From: CAYRFF01 sp964436125
Lineage (GTDB): Bacteria; Bacteroidota; Bacteroidia; Chitinophagales; Saprospiraceae
NCBI GenBank assembly: GCA_964436125.1
Contig: CAYTBT010000001.1
Span: forward strand, 85,420 to 149,419
Reading direction: 5' to 3'
DNA length: 64,000 nucleotides
The position numbers and the translations under genes were made by a program. The notes under the pieces were generated by a model. The model saw nothing but the letters and a program-made list of their open reading frames with translations, was not told where the DNA came from and ran no database searches. Of the stretch, positions 29,760 through 38,384 are shown in pieces. Position 1 is the stretch's first letter; every line of letters starts with the position of its first letter.

Positions 29760-30389
29760 TCACATTTCATTAAGAAGTTCTTGAAATCTCTGAATGAATA
29801 AATGGACGTGATAAGCATCCATAAGGCCATGATGAACATGGATGGATACAGGCATTTCTTTAATGTCGTTCTGCTTATCGATTTTACCGAAGGTAATCTT
29901 TGGGCAACTGTCGGGGAATGCAAAGTTTCTCGCATGAGATAAACTCGTAAACTTGATCCACGGTATTGTTGAAAGATGGATAACATTTTCACCTGAAACC
30001 GCCGGCAATAAGTTTTTACTCTTCTTAACTTGCTCGATTTCTTCTATTGCCTTTTTATAGAATAGGTTTTCATCTTCTTCATAATTGATATAAGCAAAGC
30101 CAAAGGTGCCGTCCGGTCTGTTAATCGTCGGTGATCCGCTTACTCTGGAAAAATCGCACACCTCGCCATCGATAATCCTGTATCGGAAATTTTCTACTTC
30201 ATTGGCGGCTTTTAAGGTGCGGTAGAGATAATAGAGGAAGAAGGAAATATTGTGCTTTTTAGCATTTGCGTAAGCGATAGTACAATCAACATTCACTGTC
30301 ATACCGAAAAAGGGCTCGTCAAATCCGGAGAAAAACTTAAAATGTTCCTTTCTATTCCACTTTTCAATATCAATTTTCCGTTTCTTCAT
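29760..30389 (-). CDS. CatA-like (chloramphenicol acetyltransferase family) acyltransferase
   Basis: The 209-residue protein follows the CAT fold throughout: start WNRKEHFKFFSGFDEPFFGMTVNVD, central NFRYRIIDGEVCDFSRVSGSPT, and the catalytic histidine motif in VHHGLMDAYHVHLF (HHxxxDx). In CAT the last motif is HHAVCDG; here the glycine is replaced by alanine. It transfers acetyl from acetyl-CoA to a hydroxyl group; whether chloramphenicol is the substrate is unknown. It lies 15 bases after the HAD gene, likely one operon. Confidence 0.88.
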   Translation of the reverse strand: MKKRKIDIEKWNRKEHFKFFSGFDEPFFGMTVNVDCTIAYANAKKHNISFFLYYLYRTLKAANEVENFRYRIIDGEVCDFSRVSGSPTINRPDGTFGFAYINYEEDENLFYKKAIEEIEQVKKSKNLLPAVSGENVIHLSTIPWIKFTSLSHARNFAFPDSCPKITFGKIDKQNDIKEMPVSIHVHHGLMDAYHVHLFIQRFQELLNEM

Positions 30390-30404
30390 GCTTTCTGCTT
30401 TATC

Positions 30405-31094
30405 TTATAGATAATTTAAGATTTCATCAATTCTCTTGAGTTCAAGGAAACTGTCACTATCGGTCTCCACGTCTGCATGCTCGTGAATCCAGGTTGTGTG
30501 GTAGGGGATGTGAGCGGCATAAGCCTCGAGCTTGATTACCGGAAGAACGTCGGATTTTATTGAATTGCCTAACATAAGAAAATTTTCCGGCCGACAATTT
30601 ATGTGTGATAAAAGCCTGCGGTAATTCTCTTCCTTCTTATCGCTCATAATTTCAATATGATCAAAATAGTGAGCGAGATTGGATTTTTTCAACTTGCGTT
30701 CTTGATCGAGCAAATCCCCTTTGGTTGCAAGGATAAGTCTGTAATTCCCATTGGTCTGTTCCAGCGTTTTTTCTACGCCATCCAATATTTTTATGGGCTT
30801 CTTGAGTAGATTATGCCCGAGTCCTATGATTTTATCTATAATATCCGCTTCAACTTTGCCCTGTGAAACAAAATTGGCTGTTTCTATCATGCTCAACATG
30901 AATCCTTTAATGCCATAGCCGTATAATGGGAGGTTTCTCATCTCCGTCTTATAAAGCTTGGTCATTAATTCTTCTTTGGGTATAAAGTCTGAAAGAAGGG
31001 TACAGAACTGCTCATCGGCTTCACGGAAATAGGGTTCATTGACCCACAAGGTGTCATCCGCATCAAATGCTATTGTCGTTATCTGCTTCTCCAT
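30405..31094 (-). CDS. HAD family hydrolase
   Basis: About 229 residues. Motif I is FDADDTLW near the N-terminus, motif II region LILATKGD, and motif III/IV MLGNSIKSDVLP, as in the YjjG/2-haloacid-dehalogenase-like HAD phosphatases acting on small phosphoesters. The ATG at 31094 (MEKQITTIAFDAD) is preferred over an upstream one because it places motif I near the start as in homologues. Substrate not predictable. Confidence 0.88.
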   Translation of the reverse strand: MEKQITTIAFDADDTLWVNEPYFREADEQFCTLLSDFIPKEELMTKLYKTEMRNLPLYGYGIKGFMLSMIETANFVSQGKVEADIIDKIIGLGHNLLKKPIKILDGVEKTLEQTNGNYRLILATKGDLLDQERKLKKSNLAHYFDHIEIMSDKKEENYRRLLSHINCRPENFLMLGNSIKSDVLPVIKLEAYAAHIPYHTTWIHEHADVETDSDSFLELKRIDEILNYL

Positions 31095-31220
31095 TGTGTT
31101 ATTATTACCTACGTTCTGAGAATCTTTAAGATGCAAATATAGGAAATGAAATTTTCATCTTCTCGCTATAAGTCGTAAACATTTTATACATTTGATAGTA
31201 TCAAATGATAGTATCATTTT

Positions 31221-31379
31221 ATGAAACTACCGTATGAAATAACATCGGAGATTCTGAAGCTAATAAGTAAAATTTCCCGGAAGATAGGAGAAGTTGATGC
31301 GAGGAGGTTGATAAAACACGACCCACATTTGCGTAAGCTAAATCGTTTAAAGACGATTCAATCATCACTAGGAATTGAG
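31221..31379 (+). pseudogene. Fic family protein, 5' remnant
   Basis: About 53 residues match the N-terminal region of bacterial Fic proteins (ITSEILKLISKISRKIGEVDA, RKLNRLKTIQSSLGIE); the family normally continues with a N-T-L inhibitory/loop region and a catalytic Fic core, absent here. The match ends abruptly at 31379 where palindromic repeat DNA begins; a TTTGCGNAAGCT copy lies inside (31328-31339). Confidence 0.75.
31328..31339 (+). repeat. TTTGCGNAAGCT motif, N=T
   Basis: Exact copy within the fic remnant, sense; CCACATTTGCGTAAGCTAAA context. Confidence 0.9.
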
Positions 31380-31575
31380 GATGACCGAATGAAGTTTCAT
31401 ATAAGCGCAGCTTATATGAAACCATTGATACTAGATGTATCAATGATGAGGGATCCGCCTCCGGCGGACTAAAGACCGAGCTCCTGCGAGTGGGTTTCAC
31501 AAAACCCTTTGAATACAAGCACTTCTTTTTCAATTTCTACCGTGTGCGCCTCTGGAGCATTGCATGATTTAGGTA
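31380..31575 (+). repeat. Dispersed repeat copy B with hairpins, in the fic remnant
   Basis: Begins with a perfect hairpin GTTTCATATAAGC-GCA-GCTTATATGAAAC (31394-31422), then CATTGATA/TATCAATG arms, then TCCGCC-TCC-GGCGGA within the GGATCCGCCTCCGGCGGACT block shared with copy A, and TGTGCGCCTC near 31544. Confidence 0.75.
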
Positions 31576-31670
31576 TAAAAAAGCGCAAAAATAAAATAGT
31601 TTCAACCGGAAATATTCAATTGTGAAGATTAGCTTGTACATTCGTCAATATGAACAGGTAAATTACGCTT

Positions 31671-32720
31671 ATGAAATCAATCAAATCACTGAAAGCTCAG
31701 GAACATTTCTTGTCTGATCCACAACTTCAGATAGAAGTTCTTGAAGATAAAGAACAAGATTTCCCATTTTTTAAAGAAAAGTTGCAAAGTGCCGGCTTGT
31801 ATCCTTTAAAACCTACCGGAATTGAGATATTTCAGGTGAACATGGGCAAAATGTGTAATCAAACCTGTAAACATTGCCACGTTGATGCGGGTCCTGATCG
31901 CAAGGAAATCATGAGCAGAGAAACGATGAAGTATTGTCTGGCGGCATTGGCGGCTACGGATATTCCATTTGTTGATCTTACCGGTGGTGCGCCGGAAATG
32001 AACCCGGATTTTCGCTGGTTTGTGGAAGAAATAAGGAAATTGGGGCGTCATATAATGGTGCGTAGTAATCTCACGATAATACGAGCCAATAAAAAGTATT
32101 ATGACCTACCTGATTTTTACAAGAAACACAATATTGAAGTGATTGCTTCCTTGCCTTTCTATTCTAAAGACAGGACAGATCGTCAGAGAGGCTCCGGGGT
32201 GTTTAATACATCGATTCAAGCTCTTCAAATGTTAAATGAAGTCGGTTATGGGAAAGAAAACTCCGACCTCGAGTTGAATCTGGTGCATAATCCTGCCGGA
32301 GCTTTTCTGCCACCACCACAAGCTGCTCTTGAAAAAGAATTTAAGGATGAGTTGAAAGCGCATTTTGGGATTGAGTTCAATAATTTATTCGTCATAACGA
32401 ATCTGCCTATCAGTCGGTATCTAGAAAATCTGTTGAAAACCGATAATTATGAGGATTATATGCGGAAACTCGTCAATGCTTTCAATCCCGCTGCCGCAAA
32501 AAATGTGATGTGTAGGAATACGCTATCCATTGGCTGGGACGGTTATTTGTACGATTGCGATTTCAATCAAATGCTTGAATTGAAAGTCGGCTGTAAAAAT
32601 AGCCGGCACATATCCGACTTTGATGAAGAAGCCTTGAATAACAGGGAAATTCTCATAGGCCAGCATTGTTATGGATGCACGGCCGGTGCGGGCTCGAGCT
32701 GTGGTGGGGAGATAGTGTGA
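31671..32720 (+). CDS. arsS: Arsenosugar biosynthesis radical SAM protein ArsS
   Basis: The 349-residue enzyme has the radical SAM CxxxCxxC motif in CNQTCKHCHVDAGPDR and the ArsS C-terminal auxiliary-cluster cysteines, CRNTLSIGWDGYLYDCDFNQM and HCYGCTAGAGSSCGG. ArsS is held to join a 5'-deoxyadenosyl group to dimethylarsinous species, giving the precursor of arsenosugars. No arsM methyltransferase is visible in the window, but a PNP and an AhpD-like protein of the kind that travel with arsS lie just beyond. In some relatives a C-terminal cysteine is selenocysteine; here all are TGT/TGC. Confidence 0.93.
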   Translation: MKSIKSLKAQEHFLSDPQLQIEVLEDKEQDFPFFKEKLQSAGLYPLKPTGIEIFQVNMGKMCNQTCKHCHVDAGPDRKEIMSRETMKYCLAALAATDIPFVDLTGGAPEMNPDFRWFVEEIRKLGRHIMVRSNLTIIRANKKYYDLPDFYKKHNIEVIASLPFYSKDRTDRQRGSGVFNTSIQALQMLNEVGYGKENSDLELNLVHNPAGAFLPPPQAALEKEFKDELKAHFGIEFNNLFVITNLPISRYLENLLKTDNYEDYMRKLVNAFNPAAAKNVMCRNTLSIGWDGYLYDCDFNQMLELKVGCKNSRHISDFDEEALNNREILIGQHCYGCTAGAGSSCGGEIV

Positions 32721-32765
32721 GGAAGGAGAATTCTTTATTTTTTCTTGTTCTTCTTTTGCATCCGC

Positions 32766-32834
32766 CGGGTGAAATGCATACCGCCAAGGCGGTACAAGTT
32801 CTTCGATGCCATCACTCAGTGATGATTTCACCGG
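32766..32834 (-). repeat. Palindromic element Y with inserted hairpin
   Basis: Reverse complement of element X at 58.14 kb, except for 21 extra bases (32780-32800) containing ACCGCC-AA-GGCGGT. It gives a filled/empty-site pair. Confidence 0.8.
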
Positions 32835-32970
32835 GTAAACCCAAAAAAGAACCAATCTCGATGGCTATCGGGATCAATTGAGGTAAAGATATGCATTTTA
32901 TTGAGAACATTTAATCCAATCCGTTTACCTGCCATTCCGGTAAACCGAGTATAGTGCGCTCAGCCTTTCT

Positions 32971-33282
32971 TTAGGCTAATTGAATAAACTGACCTTCGAT
33001 TTTTACGTTGAAATTTATATCGGCTCTTAAGGCTTTAAAAACTTTCAATATAGTTTCAATAGTTGCACTATTTGCGTGATTCTCAAGCTTGGAGATTTGC
33101 GATTTATTCACACCGATCAATTTCCCAAGTTCTTCCTGAGTAAGGTTTTGTTCTTTTCGGGTAGCTCTTATCATCCGTCCGAGAAGCTCCATTCGTAATT
33201 CGTATTCGTACTCATCCCTTTCCTTAGTGCCTTTTCTGCCAATATGTTTGTCCTCCATTTCGGACAATGTGTATGTTTTCAT
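32971..33282 (-). CDS. Xre family helix-turn-helix protein (HigA-like)
   Basis: The 103-residue protein has an HTH_3 domain (RATRKEQNLTQEELGKLIGVNKSQISKLEN, about 40-70) and resembles HigA antitoxins or small repressors. No toxin ORF is found in the flanking 400 bases on either side, so it is an orphan here. The N-terminal KHIGRKGTKERDEYEYEL stretch is seen in HigBA antitoxins whose partner lies upstream; that space is empty. Confidence 0.8.
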   Translation of the reverse strand: MKTYTLSEMEDKHIGRKGTKERDEYEYELRMELLGRMIRATRKEQNLTQEELGKLIGVNKSQISKLENHANSATIETILKVFKALRADINFNVKIEGQFIQLA

Positions 33283-33704
33283 TTTATCTATCTTTTATGC
33301 TTTCTGTTCTTTTCCATAAAATATTACTTGTAATGAATGTTTCAAAATATCGCAACATCTTTAGCTCTGCAATTTCATTGATTGTTTATTTTTAGCTTCC
33401 GCAAAAATTTGAAATACCCCCAATATTACAACTTTCTCTTCTCATACCCTAATTTTCCCACAACTCCTGAAGTACAAGGATAAGGTACTATTTAAACTTT
33501 GCACATATTGTATAGACGCATTACGCAATCTGTATTTATAAAATTTTTACAATTATTGCATGTTTTGGGTCGTAGACTTATCGGTGTGTTTTACCGGATT
33601 TTTATAGATGGCAAGTACTTTTTCATCTCCTATCGTTGCCGTAAGGCGTGTTCTTACTTCTCCCTTTACGGGATTTTGGTAAAGATGATTAATGCACTAT
33701 TTTC
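33283..33704. other. Intergenic stretch upstream of the Xre gene
   Basis: No gene supported. An exact TTTGCGNAAGCT copy (minus strand, 33394-33405) lies about 110 bases before the Xre gene and points towards it. The rest is A+T-rich. Confidence 0.5.
33394..33405 (-). repeat. TTTGCGNAAGCT motif, N=G
   Basis: Exact intergenic copy, oriented towards the Xre gene. Confidence 0.9.
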
Positions 33705-34514
33705 TCATAAACTACCGATCACATCAACAAATAAACGGCTTAATACCGAGTCGGCTTTACTTGCCACCTCGATAATCTCATCGATATTTATCGGTGATAA
33801 ATTGTCGGGATCACACTCATCGGTAATTACTGAAACAGCAGCACATTGTAAACCCATATGAACAGCGGCAATTACCTCCGGAACGGTACTCATTCCCACC
33901 ATGTCTGCTCCGATTATTTTCAAATACCGGTATTCAGCCCTCGTTTCTAAGGTTGGACCATTTACTGCAGCATACACGCCCGATTTTAAGTCAATTTGAT
34001 TTTCTTTTGCTTTTTGACGGAATAAATCACATAAGATTTTATCATAAGGAATGCTCATATCGGGAAAACGACTTCCCAATTCATCATAGTTTTCACCTAT
34101 CAGCGGATTTCCCGACTGTAAATTGATATGGTCCTCAATCAAGACTAAATCTCCTTTCTTGAAATCGAGATTAATGCCGCCGGCAGCATTGGATAGGAAC
34201 AATTTCGTTATACCGAGTAACTTCATCACACGGACCGGAAAAACGATCTGCTGCATCGAATATCCTTCGTAAAAGTGGAAACGCCCTTGCATTATCAGCG
34301 CATTTTTTCCTGCTATTGTGCCATAAATCAATTTGCCCTTATGAAATTCAACTGTCGATGTCGGGAAGTGAGGTATGTCTTCATAAGGAATCTCTTTTAT
34401 TCTGTGAACTGAGTTTAATAATTGGTTTAGCCCGGTGCCCAGCACAATACCTATCTCTACTTGTGGGATACCATGTTCATTGAGAAATTGCTTTGCTTCA
34501 TAAAGTTCCTGCAT
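33705..34514 (-). CDS. Purine-nucleoside phosphorylase (PNP-I type)
   Basis: The 269-residue enzyme has the trimeric PNP motifs: phosphate loop GTGLNQLLN, VEFHKGKLIYG, MQGRFHFYEGYSMQ, LSNAAGGIN, and base/ribose region GPTLETRAEYRYLKIIGADMVGMSTVPE. It splits (deoxy)purine nucleosides with phosphate. PNP homologues occur in arsenosugar loci, where removal of adenine from the deoxyadenosyl-arsenic adduct is a plausible role; this link is inference from position. It follows the AhpD-like gene by 3 bases, so one operon. Confidence 0.92.
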   Translation of the reverse strand: MQELYEAKQFLNEHGIPQVEIGIVLGTGLNQLLNSVHRIKEIPYEDIPHFPTSTVEFHKGKLIYGTIAGKNALIMQGRFHFYEGYSMQQIVFPVRVMKLLGITKLFLSNAAGGINLDFKKGDLVLIEDHINLQSGNPLIGENYDELGSRFPDMSIPYDKILCDLFRQKAKENQIDLKSGVYAAVNGPTLETRAEYRYLKIIGADMVGMSTVPEVIAAVHMGLQCAAVSVITDECDPDNLSPINIDEIIEVASKADSVLSRLFVDVIGSL

Positions 34515-34517
34515 AGT

Positions 34518-34853
34518 TTACATCCTTATTTTTTTCACTTTATTCATCATCTGAACGCCATGCACAAGCGATGCTCCGCCGCGGATAGCCGATGCTACGT
34601 GTACCGCTTCCATCATTTGTGCTTCACTCCAGCCTTTTTCATAAGCATCACTGCTATATGCATCAATGCAATATGGGCATTGTACCGCATGAGCAACGGC
34701 GAGAGCGATTAGAGATTTCTCTTTTGCCGAGAGCTCACTATCTTTAAAAACTTCATTATACCATGAAAAGAATTTGTCGCCCAGCTCTTTCTGGAATTCA
34801 GTAATATCTCCAAATTTATTCAAGTCTTCTGATTTGTAGTAATGATTAGCCAT
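34518..34853 (-). CDS. Arsenosugar-associated AhpD/CMD-like peroxidase-type protein
   Basis: The 111-residue helical protein belongs to the carboxymuconolactone decarboxylase/AhpD superfamily with redox CxxC in HAVQCPYCIDAYSSDAYEKG. Its overall sequence matches the subgroup found next to arsS genes. It heads the two-gene operon with PNP; a reductant or peroxidase role for arsenic intermediates is inferred. Confidence 0.85.
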   Translation of the reverse strand: MANHYYKSEDLNKFGDITEFQKELGDKFFSWYNEVFKDSELSAKEKSLIALAVAHAVQCPYCIDAYSSDAYEKGWSEAQMMEAVHVASAIRGGASLVHGVQMMNKVKKIRM

Positions 34854-35535
34854 TTGTTATTTTTCCTATTGAATGAATAAAATCATTGTTAAAGACATAT
34901 ATAGAATAAAATCCTTACATACAACTTCAGTAAACGTAGATTTTACATATGTCTGATAATATTTACTCAGTCAATATACGAGAATATTCTTATTGATGGC
35001 AATATCACCAGAAAGTATAATAATGCATTCGTTGAGGAATTTGAATCGATATTCAGCCGATTCTTGAACATAGAACCTAACAGAGTTCTGATCTAGCGTA
35101 CGTACTAGTGCTATTCTACCATTTTCACACAAGTGAACAATACTGTAAAATGCTCTACTCCTTGTAATACCCAAAACATGCAATTGAAGTATGATTGAGA
35201 GTTGTTCCTGATTACCAGAGCCAGTTTGACTGAATGTTAAGCTGTCGAAGGATAACGCATAAGGTTACTAAGCACAGCGAATTCCTGCGAGCAGCTAGTA
35301 TTGAAGCTATTGATTGCCTCGGACAGGAGTCCGTCTTTAGTCTGGCGAAGAAAGAGTACTTTAATCAACTCATTCCAACCAATAACAAGAATCTAATGGC
35401 CAATAGCTTGCTCTTTCACTACCATCTCAATAAGATTAATTTCATTCTCTGAAATAATCTGAATAAAATATAAGTCGCTATTAGTTTGCACATATCCACA
35501 TTTGCGGTAGCAATAAAATCACAAAAACAAACGAC
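34854..35535. other. Intergenic stretch with dispersed repeat copy C
   Basis: No gene is supported. About 35170-35450 is the third copy of the dispersed repeat (CCCAAAACATGCAAT, TATGATTGAGAG, TTGACT, AAGCTGTCGAAGGAT). A variant motif copy (TTTGCGGTAGC) is at 35501. Confidence 0.6.
35170..35450 (+). repeat. Dispersed repeat, copy C
   Basis: Collinear with copy A over its first ~130 bases, with scattered substitutions; the TCCGCC/GGCGGA palindrome of copies A and B is absent, replaced by AACGCATAAGGTTACT. Right part diverges. Confidence 0.6.
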
Positions 35536-36519
35536 CTAGCCCTCTTCCACGGCATTTTTATTGTACTTGTCGCGATAAGCAACCGGAGTGATACCCGTGT
35601 ATTTCCTAAACAGATTACGGAAAGACTTTGGATCCTTATAGCCCACATCATACATCACTTCATTGACATTTTTACGGCTTGTTTCCAGGTCTTTCTTAGC
35701 CGCTTCCACCTTCACGCGCTGAATGTATTCAAGCACGGTATTATCAGTGGCCTTTTTAAAACGGCGTTCAAGATTACGCCTGCTTAAAGCAAATTCTTCG
35801 GTTAGTTGCTTAATCGCGATCTTTTCCTCGTAGTTTTTCTCGATATAGGTCTGCACCTTCTTAATTTTCTTATCATTGTGATCCTTCTGCCCTTCAAATA
35901 TAATAAAAGGTGACTGGCTATGCCGGTCGATATCGATCTGGAAGGTCTTGGAACAACGGATTGCCATTCGCCTTCCGGCAAATTATTCAATGAGATAGAG
36001 AATGAGATTGGCAGATGAAAAAGCACCACCGATGGTATAAATCCCATGTTCATCGGTCATAATCTTATCGGTTATCAGCTTGACATCAGGAAAAAGTTTC
36101 TGAAATTGATGTGCCGCTCGCCAATGCGTAGAACAGTTCTTTCCTTTCAAAAGCCCGGTGGAAGCTAATAAAAATGCTCCCACACAGAGGCTGGCGATCT
36201 CAGTACCTTCTTTATACTGCTCCACAATCCATGGAATAAATGCTTTGCCTTCCTCTACTCCTTTATTAAGGTCACCATCGATAGCCGGAATGATGATCAG
36301 ATTTGTATCCTTCAATTGATCCAGTGTGATATCAGGATGAATGCTGTATCGACCATTGTTCAGCTTTATCGGTCGATTAATACCGGCAATCTGTACGTCG
36401 AATAATGGTGGTTCCCCTTGTTGATCTCGAAACCGATTTACCATCTGAAATGCGCGGACAGGGTTGTCAATACTGCCCATATAGCTTCCGGACGTTGCGA
36501 TGAAAGTAATGTGTTTCAT
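35536..36519 (-). pseudogene. GlxA-type AraC regulator (DJ-1/PfpI + HTH) with in-frame stop
   Basis: The N-terminal DJ-1/PfpI-like domain (residues 1-178, with SLCVGAFLLASTGLLKGKNCSTHW) is followed by TAA at 35983-35985, then the same frame continues without shift into FAGRRMAIRCSKTFQID and a complete AraC HTH domain (ALSRRNLERRFKKATDN, MYDVGYKDPKSFRNLFRKYTG). A single change such as AAA to TAA explains it. The C-terminal part has an ATG at 35967 and could be translated alone. It regulates, by position and shared operators, the VOC-DinB and DHFR genes. Confidence 0.85.
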
Positions 36520-36540
36520 TTGTTCTATATTTTATAACAA

Positions 36541-36571
36541 CAAATATAGTGATTAAATTTGTCGCATTCAA
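36541..36571 (-). promoter_or_regulatory. Promoter of the glxA-type gene
   Basis: Minus strand TTG (36569-36571), 20 bases, TATATTTG (36541-36548). The upstream half overlaps the direct-repeat operator, which suggests autoregulation. Confidence 0.7.
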
Positions 36572-36594
36572 CCCCTGAGAATGGCGTATTTACC
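36560..36594 (+). promoter_or_regulatory. Predicted AraC-type operator, site 1
   Basis: Direct repeats TGTCGCATTC (from 36560) and TGGCGTATTT (from 36582), 22 bp apart, i.e. two helical turns as for AraC-family dimers. The same pair with the same spacing is at 42332. Confidence 0.65.
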
Positions 36595-36619
36595 ACCATT
36601 CACTTTCATAATATCACTA

Positions 36620-36627
36620 TATATTTG
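36620..36627 (+). promoter_or_regulatory. -7 box of the VOC gene promoter
   Basis: TATATTTG, 38 bases after the start of the second half-site. No TTG lies at the expected upstream distance, consistent with an activator-dependent promoter. Confidence 0.6.
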
Positions 36628-36715
36628 TTCAATAATGAGAAAATAATGGATTTAAGCCAGATCCCGGAAGAATAATAAAAAGGCATTAATTTATAACTAT
36701 ACAAAATACACAATT

Positions 36716-37144
36716 ATGAAATCAGTAAATCCTTACATTAATTTTAATGGTAACGCAGAAGAAGCTTTTCATTTTTATCAATCAGTCTTCGGTGGCGAGG
36801 TACAACTCGTTCGTTTTAAAGATATGGAAAATAAAATGGGCTTGACGGACGAGGAAAAACTCAACAAGATTGCCTATATTGCTCTCCCACTAGGTAATGG
36901 CACTATGCTCATGGGTGACGATGGTCCGGCTGTATTTGATTTACCCATGCCGGAAAACAGTAATTTCTCTATTTCTTTGGAAACCGAAAGCCCGGAAGAA
37001 GTAAAAAATCTTTTCAGTTCACTATCCAGTGGTGGCGAGAAAACAATGGAGATTCAGGAAACAGAATGGGCAGAATGTTTTGGAATGTGTACCGATCCTT
37101 ATGGCGTGAAGTGGATATTAAATTATACCGGTGACAAAATGTAA
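36716..37144 (+). CDS. VOC family protein (PhnB-like)
   Basis: The 142-residue glyoxalase/bleomycin-resistance-fold protein matches the PhnB-like subgroup: PYINFNGNAEEAFHFYQSVFGGE at the start, then LPLGNGTMLMGDD and WAECFGMCTDPYGVKWILNY at the end. Such proteins bind or modify small molecules; the specific substrate is unknown. It is the first gene of a VOC-DinB unit with a DHFR-family remnant behind it, a set often clustered in Bacteroidota. Confidence 0.9.
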   Translation: MKSVNPYINFNGNAEEAFHFYQSVFGGEVQLVRFKDMENKMGLTDEEKLNKIAYIALPLGNGTMLMGDDGPAVFDLPMPENSNFSISLETESPEEVKNLFSSLSSGGEKTMEIQETEWAECFGMCTDPYGVKWILNYTGDKM

Positions 37145-37204
37145 TCGGATAACAATCGATAATGCATTTCTCAAAGAAAATATTTTAAACTACAAAGTGC
37201 ATCT

Positions 37205-37753
37205 ATGGATCAATTGATTGAGCATATCGACCAAAACACAAGAAGTTTTGCGGAGTCATTTGGAGGCTTAAGTGCCGAACAATTAAACTGGAAACAGAAT
37301 CCTGAAACCTGGAGCATTGCACAGAATATCCGGCATATCATCGCAATGAATGAAACGTATTTTGACAAAATAGCAGAAATCAAACATAGAGCAGGGAAAA
37401 AGCCATTCATTGCGCGATTTGATTTCATCGTTAATTTTATGGGTAATGCTATTGCTCAGTATGCTCAAGCCGACAGAAAAAAACGAACTAAGACTTTTAA
37501 GCTGTGGAACCCGGCAAAAAGTGATTTCACTGCAACAATCTTGGCAGATTTTGAACGGCATCAGGAAGAATTTAAAGACCAAATTAAACAGGCTATCCCA
37601 CTTGTTGAGCAATGTGCAATAATTCAATCTCCGGCAACAAATTTATTGTATTATAAGCTTGAAAAAGCACTTACATTTCTGGTCAGTCATGAAGAACGGC
37701 ATTTTAATCAAGCTGAGGAAGTTCTTGAGCAGATGAGTGCGGAAAAGCGTTAA
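37205..37753 (+). CDS. DinB family protein
   Basis: The 182-residue product has the four-helix DinB/YfiT fold: MDQLIEHIDQNTRSFAESFGGLSAEQLNWKQNPETWSIAQNIRH carries the first metal histidine and SHEERHFNQAEEVL the C-terminal ones. Related proteins are metal-dependent thiol transferases or remain uncharacterised. It lies 60 bases after the VOC gene in the same direction. Confidence 0.88.
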   Translation: MDQLIEHIDQNTRSFAESFGGLSAEQLNWKQNPETWSIAQNIRHIIAMNETYFDKIAEIKHRAGKKPFIARFDFIVNFMGNAIAQYAQADRKKRTKTFKLWNPAKSDFTATILADFERHQEEFKDQIKQAIPLVEQCAIIQSPATNLLYYKLEKALTFLVSHEERHFNQAEEVLEQMSAEKR

Positions 37754-37779
37754 ACAATACTTAGAAAAGAAACAATATC

Positions 37780-37945
37780 ATGAGAAAAATTATCCTTTTA
37801 TCCTTTATTACACTTGATGGAGATATGCAGGCTCCCGGAGGTCCTGAAGAAGATCCATCCGATGATTTCAAATACGGTGAAGTTTGAAACATGGGGTCAT
37901 TTTCCGCAGGAGGAGCAGCCGGAAGTAGTTACAAGGGATACTTGA
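37780..37945 (+). pseudogene. Chimeric remnant: DHFR-family 5' end joined to alpha/beta-hydrolase 3' end
   Basis: From ATG 37780 the first 35 codons (MRKIILLSFITLDGDMQ, PGGPEEDPSDDFKYG) are nearly the same as the start of the intact DHFR-family gene at 42440, then TGA. In another frame 37889-37945 reads WGHFPQEEQPEVVTRDT, the C-terminal motif of an alpha/beta hydrolase, and shares a 26-base stretch (starting ATTTTCCGCAGGAGGA) with 42.21 kb. Confidence 0.8.
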
Positions 37946-38384
37946 TTTTCTATCGGATGAGCGAAACTATAGTAAGGCCTTATTCGTTATGCTGGAACTA
38001 GGATAGTGTTGTTAAACATTGTTGTGGGCATATTCTCAGATCGATTATAGCTTAAATGCACATTTTTTTTGATATCAACCGGGATCTTGGAGAACTTATA
38101 GCATATTAAAAGTGAAAATATTTTAGAGCTCTATGTAAGAGAAATTTTATTATTGAAAACAAGGATGATACCAAAACTTCATCTCTTCTCTTTTTTCCTG
38201 TTGTTGTATATGGGAAACTCAGACAAAACAAACTTATTTTATCACTTTTACAGTCCAAAAAATGGGGAGGCTTCAATTTGATTGAAGAAAGTAAAGGAAA
38301 AATTGACTATAAATTTCATTAGCTGAAATGAATGACTTATAATTGTAAGTGTTAATAATTTTTTTCAACGAAAATTAAGTTATT
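37946..38384. other. Intergenic stretch before the metalloprotease gene
   Basis: No gene is supported. The DNA becomes strongly A+T-rich from about 38040; short open stretches show no family similarity. Confidence 0.5.

Noticed and set aside
33499..33861. Plus-strand frame of 120 codons as toxin partner of the Xre gene
   Set aside because: It overlaps the PNP gene on the other strand, has no toxin motif, and is in the wrong direction.
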